Below, in pieces: positions 45,861 through 57,995 of a stretch of DNA of 64,000 bases. The stretch comes from Sphagnum compactum. Its lineage: Eukaryota > Bryophyta > Sphagnopsida > Sphagnales. Numbering within the stretch: the first letter of the stretch is position 1; each line of letters opens with the position of its first letter. The stretch is from the NCBI GenBank assembly GCA_965153455.1, contig OZ234497.1, positions 17,725,872-17,789,871 on the forward strand, written 5' to 3'. The translations under genes were made by a program, and so were the position numbers. Under the pieces are notes generated by a model. The model was given only the letters and a program-made list of their open reading frames with translations. It had not been told where the DNA came from and made no database searches.

Positions 45861-46370
45861 GAGGTACGGAATTAACTATAGTCTTTTCCAAGTCCATTTA
45901 AGGTCACGACCACTAAATCTTCATCATCTACAGGGGCTCCTATAGATGCAAGAGCATCTGCAAGGTTTTTCACCTTTGTAGAATAGTCATTGATGTTCAT
46001 CTTGTTTTTCTGTAGATTATGCAACTCTTGCTTGAGCTGCATTTTGCGGGCTTGTGTATTGGTGCTGTACATCTTCACCAATGTATCCCAAGCTTGCTTG
46101 GGTGATTTTGCATCTTGAATATGCACAATCATGGAATCGGACACTCACAGAAAGCCAATACAAGACTTTCCTTGCTTTTTCATGCCAAGTTTTATTGGCT
46201 TGAATTTGTTGTTGTGTGGGGTTTTCTAGGAGAGGAGGTTCTTTCTCATCACCAGTTATGAATTCCTAGTAGCCTTTCCCCATCAAGACATTCATAATCC
46301 TAAATTTCCACACTTGGAAATTGTTCTTGTCTAGTTTCTCAATTGCAATTTGAGAAAGACCGTCCGCCAT
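45861..46370 (-). pseudogene. copia gag (N-terminal and capsid part)
   Basis: The first ATG of gag is at 46370-46368 on the minus strand (MADGLSQIAIEKL). The capsid part includes DAKSPKQAWDTLVKMY and ARKMQLKQELHNLQ, typical of copia gag (UBN2-like). Breaks seen are a one-base frame change near 46320, a TAG at 46269-46267, a frame change near 46145 and a TAA near 45871. Beyond the TAA the same frame continues into the zinc-knuckle region. Because the reading is recoverable by homology, decay is recent. Confidence 0.85.
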
Positions 46371-46435
46371 CTCTCAAGGCACTACTCAATGTCTTCTTGG
46401 AGTTTCAAAATGATTTTAATTCCTTCCTTGGGTTT

Positions 46436-46497
46436 CTAGGGTTAGGGTTAGGGTTTTCCTTCCTTAGGTTTCTAGGATTAGGGTTAGGGTTAGGGCT
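46436..46497 (-). repeat. TTAGGG clusters in copia leader
   Basis: Plus-strand CTAGGGTTAGGGTTAGGGTTT (about 46436-46458) and AGGATTAGGGTTAGGGTTAGGG (about 46472-46494). In element sense these are CCCTAA repeats within about 130 bases of the gag ATG, resembling telo-box elements of plant 5' leaders. Confidence 0.8.
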
Positions 46498-47097
46498 GAA
46501 CAAGATAGACCTTGCATATGTATGTATGTATTGAGTATTATACGAAATTCTATACTATACATAGGTTTTACGTATAGGTACGTATCTCGTATAATATTTC
46601 GTATGGTATTAAGTACATGATTACGTACCACACTTTTGTACGAGGTCTTGATAATGTATTTGCGCTTCCCAATCTTCAAACTCCTTCCTTCAAGTTCTCC
46701 CAAGTTGTATTTGCTCCACTTCAAAACTTTGCTTTGGTGTCTTCTCAAAACAAACTTTTGTCACATCAACTTTGCAAAGCTACTCCACACACATATGACC
46801 TTGGATCGATCTAAAATTTTGGTGAAACATAGAACACTATGTCTACTACCTTCTCTCAAAATTTCAGCTCATTTAACTTCATAAATTGAGAGATCTTGCT
46901 ACTTCCTTGAAGTCACCTCAAACTGGGACCTGAACACAAAATGACTTACAACTCGCTCTCATCAACTCCAAAATCCTTGAGATTTTGAGAGACACATAAG
47001 ATATATGTCTTCTATATCTGCTCAAAATTTCAGCTCTATTGATGATGACTACAAAGAGATATCACTTTCAAAAGAAACTGACTTCAAAATTGAGACT

Positions 47098-47363
47098 GAA
47101 ACTTCAGATGCTTGGATCTCTCTAAATACAGATCCAAATGACATGAAATTTCTCTCACACTATATTCCTATATGATCTATAAGATCCCAAAGCTGCAGAT
47201 CCAAAAAAGCTCAAACAAAGGAGATATGACCAAAAAACCAGATCTGGCACAGAGTTTTCAAAAGCTCATAACTCTCACAAAACATATCTTTTTCTTTTGA
47301 AAATTTGAGAATAGAAGCGTCCTATAGTCTTCTACAACCTCTCCAAGTTTCACTCCAAGATCT
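47098..47363 (-). repeat. Leader module shared with the gypsy element
   Basis: The reverse complement matches 17774-18041 of the gypsy leader at about 93% by hand alignment, in the same sense orientation relative to each element's transcription and before gag in both. It is single-copy here, whereas the gypsy has its distal half duplicated. Confidence 0.9.
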
Positions 47364-47592
47364 TTTCACAGTAGCTCTAGATCTAGCTTTAAAGATCTGA
47401 CTTCCACAACTTTGATATGTTGATCTCCTCTCACCTCTTTTCTTTTCTTTTCTTTCTCTTCACATTCTTTCCTTTCCCCGTTTCTCTTTTGCACTTGACA
47501 AACTCCTATGATATTACTAGAGACTCTCAAGCTCTAGTTTTAGAGACTTTCTAGCTCTAGATCTCTTTCAACTTTCTCACCAAACAACCTAA

Positions 47593-47604
47593 GCTCTGAT
47601 ACCA
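47593..47604 (-). promoter_or_regulatory. Primer-binding site, initiator tRNA-Met
   Basis: TGGTATCAGAGC on the minus strand, directly after the 5' LTR. This is the classical site complementary to the 3' end of plant initiator tRNA-Met. Confidence 0.95.
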
Positions 47605-47917
47605 TGTTAACAAATAGGAGATCTACTCAAGTGCAAACATAAATCTTTATTGAAAGGAAACTACAACATAATGCTCACAACACAACACACAACATCAAGA
47701 ACTCTCCAAGGTTCTTGTCACAAGAAATACACAAACTTGTGTAATGAAGAAGAGAAAGGCAAACCATCAACACCAAGGTATTTAACTAAAAGACCAAACC
47801 ACAAATAACCAAACTAAAATAAGTAACGAAAGTAATTCAACCTTGTGAAAGTAACCTAGTTACTTTCCTACTCCAGTAACTAATGAAACCTAACTAGTTG
47901 AGCTTGAATTCTCAACA
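47605..47917 (-). repeat. 5' LTR of copia element
   Basis: 313 bp; the two differences from the 3' LTR lie close together in a GAAGA(A/G)AGA run. AATAAA is on the minus strand (plus TTTATT 47646-47651). A clear TATA box is not evident; TTAAATACC is a weak candidate. Confidence 0.95.
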
Positions 47918-47922
47918 TGGAG

Positions 47923-48850
47923 TGCCCCAACAACTCCAGTAGTTGCTATTGGTATTCTTGAACTTTTATTCAAATTCCTTCCCATCGAAACCCTCCTAAT
48001 CCACAACCCAAGTTTGCTATAAATCTAATTAATACTCCACCTCTAACAATTTGTGTTGGGTGCAACAATAATTTCAACTCCTATGGTTGGTATTATGACA
48101 TTAAGTGGTTGACTAACCTTTATTCCAACAAGTTGTTTTCGGATTTCAACAACTGCCACTTTTGCCACTTTTAATAAAGCTAAGGTGATTCAAGTTTGAC
48201 GATGCCCCATTCTATGGTTACCTATTGGTATCCTCTGTGGTGCAGAATGAGGATGTGAATACACTTCTAGTATTCTACTCCTTAACTAAATGGATGGATG
48301 AATCTATTGACTCTGTGGTCACAATTGACCTTACAATTCCATGCTTCTCAATCTATTCTAAACCATAGAATTCCTCGTTCATGTTCCTGTGATTGATCCA
48401 TTAATGTTACTGCCACATTCTATAACTACACATGTCTAACAATGCTTATTATGACGTGAAAAAGCACAAAAAGACAATCCATGATTGCATGTCCTTCTTC
48501 ACAGAATGCACAAACTTTTGAAAGTATTCTGGCTACCTCCAAATCCACATATTCATGATCCTTGGTTTCGGTTGTGTACCTTGTTTGATCCAACTTTGGA
48601 TTTCTTTCATGTGAGTATGACTATGGTATTTCATCCAACACGTTCATCTATGCCTCTACATATTCAGATGGTCTTAGGTACTTTTTGTTAGTCTCCTCAA
48701 GCACATTGATATTAGTGTTTTCTTCCACCTCCCAATCTTCCACTGGTGCATAATAATCTAGAGATGTAGACTAGTACATAAACCTAGATTGTGTACCTCC
48801 TGTAATATCCCTTCCTCGGCTAGTCACCGATTTTGAACTTGAGATTCCCT
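47923..48850 (-). pseudogene. Old Ty3/gypsy relic, upstream gag part
   Basis: Next to the copia target site the minus-strand frame runs into the gag frame that continues beyond the CACTA at 37804, so both elements sit in one relic. Farther upstream are a second CCHC motif (VCAFCEEGHAIMDC, near 48470-48512) and an acidic segment (DYYAPVEDWEVEENTNI, near 48720-48780). Stops and frame changes are frequent. A knuckle upstream of capsid is unusual and could mean two relics are fused. Confidence 0.55.
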
Positions 48851-50104
48851 ACGGTTGATCAAGTACTATAGAAGTTCCTATTCCATCTTGATCTCTACAA
48901 CTCTAAATCACAAATTGTGGTTGAGAAATATATAGTACCCACCCATTTGGGTGAATATTCGACTGCATCTTTCTCCATGGAGATCGTCATCTGTAATTAT
49001 GCTTTCTCAAAAGACCACTAATCCATACTTCATGCCTTACCACCTCTTGTGGTAGAAATGACCTATGTCTTACAAGTCTTTCTTTTGTTCTCAAAACTCG
49101 TATATCCAACATTAGGTTCCGATATGGGGTTTTTGTAGTTCCCACATAATCCCTTCCATTTTCATGATTATCTTCTATTTTTCTTTCAGGACTTTAATGA
49201 TCTGCTTCCAAATCCAATTGTCATTGTAAACTCCGAGTCACCATCCGATTCATCTTGTTTCACAATCCTTTCTTTTTTAAAGTTTGTAGATCACTTTGTA
49301 GTCTTTATGGGTTCAACCGCTTCGACCTCCGGTGCTTTCTAACATACCTTTTCCAAATCTGAATTAAAATCTAAACCACTTTTTTGAACACCCTCATCTA
49401 TGGTATAATCAATGGAAAATGCAAAAAACCCTCTTATTCCTATCAATGAAAAGGAAAAAAATTCCCCAAAAGATGGGTGCCAAATGGTGGATGTGGCTTT
49501 CATTCCTCCATAACCATTCCACATTTATTGTAACAATAGATTTGCAATACAAATATACATTCATTCACAACTTTGCATTGATTCTAAACACACATCTATC
49601 TAAAATCCATCAATACACTAGATTCATGATTATCTATGATAACCAAAATCTGTAATCTATAATACAATGTAAGAAACTACAAACAAAATACAATTCATTT
49701 TCATAATATTTCAATACCACAAATGATTCACACATCAAATTGAATATGAAAATTAATGGAGAAGTCTACACTTCCATATTCCTAAAAACTTCAACAAAAT
49801 TACAACAAAAATCCATGTTCTATGGAAGTGTAATCAAATAACAAATCAAATTTGTAATATTCAACAGCAGAATCTATAGTTTCTTTACAAAGTATTCACA
49901 TCTCTATTTTTATTCCCAAAATGTGTTTTTATGAATGTCTTCAACTTTCCAAAAACTCCGACTCTTGGGCACTCCCCAAGTCACCATCAACATGAACAAC
50001 AAAATTCAACAAGAATTCAAAATTCAAATCCTCAATTGTTCAATGGCCTAGTCCTATTCGTAATGCCTTGTAAACCCCAAAAACTATGTAATCTACCTAC
50101 TCTT
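48851..50104. other. Unassigned repeat DNA between relics
   Basis: No gene is seen. The part 49515-49740 is a diverged copy of the insert at 34479-34804. An LTR of the old gypsy relic may lie here but no matching second copy was found. Confidence 0.4.
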
Positions 50105-51623
50105 TTAACAACTCCACATACACGTGGCTTTTAAGTTGAACCTTGACCCCAGGTATGCATCAAATGCATCAACACCCCTCCACCATGTTTGGAGCTCATG
50201 AATTAGAAGCTGCAAATACACATTTACGTTATTAAATGTGCACGACTCCTTCCCAGGGATGATCAATGATAACATGAAAAAATATCTCTTTTGTGACCAG
50301 CCATGGTGGTAGATTATAATTGAGCAAAACCATAGGCCATGTAGAGTGGCAATTACAAAGGTCCCCAAAAGGATTTACCCCGTCCAATGCCAACCCTAAT
50401 CTTACGTTGCGAGCATCAACAACAAATTTTGGCCAAGTAGTAGAAATGTGTTTCCAAGTAATAGAATTTGCCACACTTCTTATCAAGCCATCTGCACTTG
50501 CACCATCTTTGTGCTATGTCATCAATTCTGCAAGTGATTTGCATCTATACATTCGTACCAACCACGGTATCAAAAAAAAATGTCAAAACACTTTTCGTGG
50601 AATAGATTCAAATCCCTCCATGTATCTACTAGTGTTACATTTGGGACAAATAATTGTAGGTTTTAAGCTTTGTTGAAAGAGCACACATCCATTTGTGCAA
50701 GCATGTATCGATTCATATGTCAAACCAAGGGATTTGATGAACTTATGAGCTTCATAGCTTGTGGTTGGCATCTTGTTATTCTTTGGCAATAACTCATTCT
50801 TCAATAACAAAAATAATTCATCCATGAATGTGTGAGCCACACCATGGACTATATTCAAATTCAATAAAAGTAGTGTAGTTGACGACATGCTTGTGGACCC
50901 CTCATACCAAGGAATTGCAGCTTTGGTAAACAACAACTCTAGCATAACTTCATTTTGTGAGGCACCCACATTTGGAGTATTGGTTTCCAACTATGGACCT
51001 TCAAGTGGGGCTTGGTTTTCAAGTATTTATTGTATTGCATCAGTAGTTGCAAAAGCCTCTGTAACCATTATCTAGACTTCCACTTTGGGTCAAGAGTATG
51101 CAGGATCAACTTGGATAAGTAAAAATCTATTGCTTATGGTGGGACTTCTAGTGGAATCAACACCTTGTAGACTGTCCTTACATTCAATATTTGCTTTTGT
51201 TGGTGCCCAATGAGAACCCAAAAACCACATCCTGCATTTGTGTAACTTCATTCATTACCACAACAAGCTCTCACAAACCTAGCCTTCACTCAATTGAATA
51301 CTCACTTAAAAACCTTCATTTGCTAACAAATTGATCTCTTGTACATTCAACCCAAGTCTTAACACACAAAAGAAACCAAAAAAAATACATACCACCATAG
51401 GCCATCAAAAATAGGGATCTCGATTGTTATGCCATAGATGTTTCTTGATGGTTATCCTTTGTTGTTGCCTTGCACCATGGCAACAATTACATGGACACTC
51501 ATAGCTCCTTAGGCCTTGCTTGGTTGCCTCTTGTTCTTTAGCTTCATATAATAATTGAAGGTCATGTATGGCATTTGCCATTTCAAAGCTTTGGTATGAT
51601 ATTCCTACCAAAAACCCTAGCAC
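50105..51623 (-). pseudogene. TNP2-like CACTA transposase relic
   Basis: Minus-strand pieces follow the order of plant TNP2 transposases. At 51405-51623 is the N-terminal transposase-associated zinc region (CPCNCC, HLWHNNRDPYF). At 50583-50990 is a helical segment with MPTTSYEAHKFIKSLGLTY and CTNGCVLF followed by CPKCN. At 50232-50486 is WPKFVVDARNVRLGLALDG and VNPFGDL. At 50105-50368 is MLSLIIPGKES and RGVDAFDAY. Frames change between pieces and the C-terminal half is missing below 50105. TNP2 cuts and joins CACTA ends. This copy is dead, but it shows that a coding CACTA family existed here. Confidence 0.75.
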
Positions 51624-52989
51624 ATCAATTTAAATCATGATTTCCCCTCAACATCATGCATACAATATTTAAATCATGTTTGTCCCCACCACCTACAGTT
51701 CAAATTACTTGTAACAAAACCACACCCTATTAATTTGAATGAATACAATATCCTTGGATAAGAACAATGTGTAAGAATTTCATGAAAAAATAAACTAGAT
51801 TAGTAATTTCAGAATTTCAAAAGTATTCTTAAAAGCTTAATGAAATTTGTTACAATTCAAATTAAGTTGCATATGAATAATTTACATGTGAAACACATGA
51901 ATTGATAGTTGATTTTAAAATTAATTGATGAGCTTGATGACACATTTGGACTAAACAACTAAATAGAACTTGAGGTGTGATTGCATATCAATGTAAAAAT
52001 ATTAATAGAAAAAAAAATTGATATACATTTACAAATTTTCAAAAGTTGAAATTTTGATAGAAAAGAAATTTCAAGCATACATTTTACAAAAAAAATAGAC
52101 ATTCATTTGAAAACAGATTAATCCCAAATTCAACATAGAAAAAAAATTGCACTATAAAACAACAAATGCAAATTCAATGCATTGCAAGATTATCCATTAT
52201 AGTATTGCCCATCAATTTCCATTTTATTTTATTTATTTTATTAATTTTACTATGAAAAATATTGGGAATATTATGTATTAAATACATGACATAAATTGAC
52301 ATGTTACATTACTAGACCATGCCCTCCAAAACATGATTTGTTAAATTGTAGCAATTATGGCTTCACATTAATGTAGCATGCATTGTATGAAATTTTAATT
52401 GTTACCTTCATTATGACATATTTGTTTCCCTTGCTCAATTATTATATATACATATCCTTCACATATTCTAGAGTCCAAATTTATCTCATTGTAACCCACA
52501 TGTTTGCATGATGTTTTTACAATAGTAGATTAACAATGCAATATTCAATGATACAAATTATGACTAGGCATGACACATGTATTGTATGACTAGTATTAGT
52601 CATTCCATGTCATATGGTATGCCATGTCAAGTGGTATCACATGACATGGCATGGCTAATACTAGTTATACGTAGTCAAGTTGGTATGCCACATATCCACA
52701 TGAGTATGAGGTGGCATTAGTTGATTTTATCACATGTGAGAGCACTATAGTTCACACATGGTGCATTGTAGAGTAGTAGAAACACCCAACACATAAGTCT
52801 AGTATAGTGCACACATATTGCATTTTCAATTTCTTGATAGTTGTGAAAATTGTGAGAAAATGTTTTGTGCAGAATTTTGTGAAATAACAAATTACTTATT
52901 ATCACAGTGAAAAATAATGTGTAAGGAACAAGTTTTGTTCTATAATTGAAGGTTACCTTGAATGGAGTTTCACGTCGAATGCAATTGGG
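51624..52989. other. Divergent intergenic region of the decayed coding CACTA
   Basis: AT-rich, between the minus-strand TNP2 relic and the plus-strand DUF8039-type relic, so it would have held both promoters. At 52560-52720 are several CATGTCA/TGACATG and TATG(G/C)CA words (for example ATCACATGACATGGCATGG), similar to the palindromes at 57996-58286. The minus frame 52717-53067 has no recognisable domain. Confidence 0.45.
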
Positions 52990-55900
52990 ATGGAGGAGGA
53001 GAATGCAATGCAAGTACCTAACAATAGTAATGTTCCTAGTGAATATTATGAAGCACTTAGGCAACAAACTATCGTAGAGAACAAGAAGAAGTTTAATAAT
53101 TTTCTCGGTTTAGGGTGGAAGTAAGTGTAGTTTCATGCCTTTTGCTTTCTACAAAAACACAATTTTCGTTTACCTTCAAGCTCCTAGAAATACCTTTGAT
53201 TCACAACAATACCTTATTCCTTCTCATTGCCCACACATTTTGATGTCCCTTCTTATTTATATCATTTTCTTCCCCCCCCTTTTTTTGAGCATTCTCTTGT
53301 CCCTTCTTGTTTCCTACATTTTGTCATCATGTTTCTTTGAGGTTCTTTGTTCCCCTCACTTTAGGTTGTTAGTTGTTCACATCATTCTTGTAAAATTGTC
53401 AACTTTCAGTCTCCTTTTTGTTGGAAAATCATGTCGTTGCAATTTAGGGTTGAGAATGAACATTTTCCTTTCATTTACTTTCATCACAAAATTTGAATGT
53501 TTTCACAATTTGATTCCCTCACACCTCTGAATTTAACTCCGATGTTTTCAAAGAGCACATAGATGCAAAGAGCTTATGACCTTCGCATTTGCAATATTCG
53601 AAGAACACACATATCTTGAATCTCTACAACACTCAACACTTCCCGAGCCGAAATTAAATTTTTAAATTTTGTTCTTTCATGTGCATTACTTACATTTGGC
53701 AATTCTTGTTTGTGTTTATTTTCTTGCAAAGAGAGGCTATTGTAGATAATTTTGTTGCAACCTTTGCCCAAATAGAAATTAGTGCCGCCAACAGTTTTAG
53801 CACCTTGACATCGCAAGCGCTTGGAAAAGCTAGCACCTAAATCATTCACTTATAGTGATGATTCTAATCCTAAATCGAAAGGGTCATTGAAATCAAAGGA
53901 CTCTATGAAGCTTAACAAAATGAAGAAGATGTTAAAGATGAACTTGGTTTTGATTCAACATCTAAAGAATATACTGAAGTGAAGAAGGCAACAACACGTG
54001 TTTAGGTAGTTGTGATCATACTCATACAACATGTTGTGTTTTTGGATTTGGTTGATTCTACTTCAATGTGAACCTTTGTTATAAGGTTCATTGAATTAGG
54101 GTTCATTCATCAATTTTGCTTAGTTTTAGTATTTGGTAAACCTTGAACTCATGCTAAATTTGCTTATGTGATTTTTTGCAAAACCAAAGGGGACAACATA
54201 TACAACGATGGAAGATAAGAAAACCAACTATGGCATCAATTGAATTGGCCCAAAAGCCACCACATGCTCTAACACATGCCCCCTCTTATACAAATGACTC
54301 TCTGAATGGGGCTCCAAATTCAATTAAAAAAATAAAGTTGAATCAAGAGCCTAACAATTTTGGGACAAATATTATACCAATTCATGTATCAACTCCTACA
54401 ATGTAGCCCAATTCAAAGGAGCCTACAATTGTTACAGCTAATGCCATGGCTATGGGAGGTTTGTAACCCCTAAACCTTTTTTTTATTTCCACTTTTTGTG
54501 TTTTTTTTCTTGTTTTATAGTCATATTGTATTTTGTTTTTAGATTGGAATTTGTAGTTTTATGTGTGTGAATGCAAGTGCATGAATGCAGATGGTGTTCA
54601 ATCAAATCTACTAGTTATTACACAAACTATAATTGTTTTGCCAGCCCAACCCCATAATCTTCCTCCAACATGGCAACCTCAAAGGTGGGCAATGCAAACT
54701 GGATGGCAATGGCCTCTTGGGTGGCCCATGCCTCTAGGCTAGTGGATGCATCTAGGTTGGTGGATGCCTCCGTAGTAACTTACACCTTGGTCCACTCCTA
54801 TAATCCTTCCAAGTCAAACATTCAGTGTTCAAAACCTCCTATAGGATTATGAGGGTGAAGATTGACCTCCCAATTGCCCAAAGGCCCATTGGAATCAATT
54901 GAAAGAATTCATGTCCTAGGATGAAACAATTGCACGAACTAAAAGGTTGACCAAAATTCAACACATGCAAAAAAATATAAACAATGTTAGTTGTGTAGGT
55001 GAAAGTGGTTTAAAGGAGCACTTGGTAAGATCACAATCTCCCTCTTGTTTTGTGGATGATTTATTTTGTGGATTAAGTTCCTAACACATTGTTCCTATAC
55101 CTACTTTGACATTTCTTGGGAATTCAGGAAAGGAGTTGGGTAGACCCCCCACATTGGTTGAAATCCAAACAGAAGTAAAGAGGGTCAAAAGCCAAAAACA
55201 AAAAGTAACAGGGGTGGATGAGGATGAGGTAAAAGCAATGTTGTGAAATCCATTCATGTAAACTTGTTCAATTCTGGAGATCATTTCCATCCCTACACAA
55301 TTCATACAAATTCTACTAATGTAAGTATGGATTTGGGGGTATCTTTGTGTTGGGTTGTAGGAAAGGACATTGATGGACACATCTAAATTAAAAAGTAGTG
55401 CACTTGTTGGAGATTCAGTTGTTGACCTTGAAGTTCGTTTGGATGGCATCGTGGGTAGCCATGAAAAGTTTTACAAAACCACATATGAGTTGAAGTCCAC
55501 CATGAATGAGTTGGTGAAGGACCAAAAAGTCCTTTCCAATATGATGGAGGAGATGCTTGCATTTATGAAGTGATCATTTGGCATGTAGGGAGGTGCAACT
55601 GATTTAGAGGCTAGGCATATTCCACTTAACAATCTTGCAGCATATGTTGAAGGCAATATAGGAGTGGTAATTTCACAAAACTAATTGTTTAGATTACTTT
55701 TTCAATTCATTTTTCATTAAATATGGAATTAGATTAATTGAAACGTTGAATATTGTAGATTTTTCCAACACTTAATAACTATTGGAATTTTTATAGGTTT
55801 GTCCTGATTAGGGGAATGGTTTAGTTTCAACAGTAGAATCTAAGGATCAACATGAGATCAAACTTTGTTAGCAAAGATAGTTGCAATTATGTTTGCCACA

Positions 55901-57599
55901 CATGACATCTTAATTGCTCATAAAATGAGTCATGTGATGAACATTTCTAGTCTTTAATAAGAAGATTTAGGTGTAGGGAAGGAAAAGAAGCACAGGAAGA
56001 ACACACGATCCCAAACTCGGGCAAAACAAGTTATTTATGGTGGATACTTGTCCATTTACCCTACCAAATAGTCCAAGCTTCTACATGGTGGTTCTAGAAA
56101 ACAAACTAACAATACAAATTCCCAAAAGGAGGTGAGCCCATAAACAAAGGTGAATGCCAACATTCCTTCTCCAATGATTTTTGTACGACACCTAATTGTC
56201 CTAGACATCAATGGTCTATTGTGCTTTACAATTCATGTCCTCAGTGACAAATATTGGCCACCATGGGTTCATCCCATAAGGTGTTGGAATAAGATGGTTG
56301 CCCCATGCCATAACTATTATCAAGTTTTGCGATTGTGTTGTACATGGTTTGACGTTGGGATATGGCCATCAACAGTTCGATGCCAAATTTGATTCCAATA
56401 GTTGAGTTATTGTTAGGAGGAGAAGGGTGTGAGATAAAACATGTTTTTCTATGGGGTGTTGAAAAATGTGAGCAAATTGAAGTTCCCCATCCTTTGAATC
56501 CCAAATGGCCATTAGTGTTGAAAAACATGGGTAGGGTGTTCAATGAGATTAACCCAAAGATGAATAGGCCATTGTTTCATATGAATACATTGCTTATTAA
56601 TGACTGTCCATACAAATGTATGGGCAATGTGCCCTATTATTACATTCTACTTGAACCATTTAATATTGAGGTAGATGATAATAATTATCTATTGGGAACA
56701 TTGTGGCTTTACTTGTTTGGGTCATTAGAAGCACCCAACACCTTAGGATATGTGGGTTTACACCACCATGGGCAGAAGCAAGATACTTAAGAATTCTTGC
56801 ATTAGAAGTTTGTAAAGACTTATGCATGGACACCTTCCCCTTAGGTGATTAGCAATGAACCTCATGTTTTGACAAGTTTTGATTTCATGCAGTATTTGTA
56901 TAATTAAATGTTATTCATGAAATTATGTCAAAGAAAGCTTGTATTTGGAGTGTTCAATTTTGTTTTGATACATGTGTTATTTGGTTTTTGTAAATTGTAG
57001 GGACGGTAAAAACACCTAAGGAGCTAGGGTGCTAATTTTGGCAAATGAGGTGCATGCATCGAGTACAAAAAACCTTGTGAAAGGCCAATTTTCCTCAAGG
57101 TCACATGCAAAAGACACTATTGCATCAGCAACTAAAGAAGCTCAACCAAATGTGGGTTCCTATCATGTTATTGTTTATTTTTGTCAATTTGTTTATGTTT
57201 TTATCATGGTTATGTTAGTTTCTATCAACATGTTATTTTTTTGTCATGGTAATTATGTTTATTTCTATAAACCCATTTGTATTTCTATTGTGTTAATGCC
57301 AATTGTGTTTGATTTGTACATGTGTTTTGTAGTACAAGCCAAATGAAGCCATCGCCCTCATGGATGAAGGAAGGATGCTTTGTGCAATTGGCAATTTTGT
57401 GAAATTTGGTGGTGTAAGAGTTCTTCAACATCACAAGGAAATGCCGGCAATCACATTATTTGTTTCTATGAGTTCCAGCTTAATGGCAAATGTTACTTTG
57501 CCATTTCCATCTCTTGATGTTAATACTTTATACAATGTAGGAGATGCCATAGGCTACATTATATTGTGGCCTTGGAATTTGACATCTTCAAGGGTGTAA
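52990..57599 (+). pseudogene. Second CACTA gene relic (TnpA-like, DUF8039-type C-terminus), multi-exon
   Basis: A first exon at 52990-53120 starts with ATG (MEEENAMQVPNNSNVPSEYY) and contains the YEALRQQTIVENKKKFNNFLGL helix often seen in plant transposon accessory proteins, ending at an AA|GTAAGT donor. Degraded pieces follow: a basic segment near 53790-53980, a coiled-coil-like frame at 55370-55573, and a frame at 56362-56790. The last exon 57333-57599, after an AG acceptor, reads YKPNEAIALMDEG ... NVGDAIGYIILWPWNL, matching the pattern of the DUF8039 domain in En/Spm-type proteins. The gene is divergent from the TNP2 relic. Intervening frames contain stops; exon limits are uncertain. Confidence 0.5.
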
Positions 57600-57939
57600 A
57601 ACTTGAACTTGTAGATATGATCATGTGTATTTTAATACATGTAGTTTTCTGTAGGCTCCATATATAGTTGGGCAAATGACCGTATATGTTGTATTTTCAA
57701 ACTTGCAATTTTGAATGAAAACTTCATATATTTTGGTTACATTTGTGTGATATTGTTCAAATAATGTAAATGTATGTGTGTGGAAAGTTGAAAGATGTTG
57801 AATAGGTTAAATTTGTATATTTATATATTAGTTCAATTGACTTATTTAGTTTGCAACAGATGATTAGCAATGCTCAAGTAATCCATATAGAAAAAATGGC
57901 ATGCATATTAAAGATGCCACTCAAATAACAAGAATATTA

Positions 57940-57944
<5 letters not shown>

Positions 57945-57970
<26 letters not shown>
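57945..57970. repeat. AAT microsatellite
   Basis: Uninterrupted AAT/TAA trinucleotide run of about 26 bp. Confidence 0.9.
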
Positions 57971-57995
57971 TATTAATGGTGAACCATTAATAACA

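Larger units (their letters stand above)
46371..47592 (-). other. copia 5' leader, about 1.2 kb
   Basis: A long non-coding leader between primer site and gag. It includes the 47098-47363 module shared with the gypsy element, further diverged phrases of the same style (CTCAAAATTTCAGCT twice, at about 46855 and 47020), pyrimidine-rich TTTTCTTTTCTTTTC near 47441, and two TTAGGG clusters just upstream of gag. Confidence 0.8.
41791..47917 (-). mobile_element. Ty1/copia LTR retrotransposon, full length, young but defective
   Basis: The element reads on the minus strand and spans 6127 bp with two 313-bp LTRs (5' copy 47605-47917, 3' copy 41791-42103) differing at two positions. It is flanked by a perfect 5-bp target duplication TGGAG (41786-41790 and 47918-47922). 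It has an initiator-tRNA-Met primer site, a long leader, gag, protease, integrase, RT, RNase H and a polypurine tract, with integrase before RT as in copia. Gag and pol contain several stops and frameshifts. It sits 13 bp from the end of the CACTA element, in the gag of an old gypsy relic. Confidence 0.95.

Noticed and set aside
46437-46497. Interstitial telomere marking a chromosome end or fusion
   Set aside because: Only a few TTAGGG units inside a transposon leader; too short and clearly part of the element.
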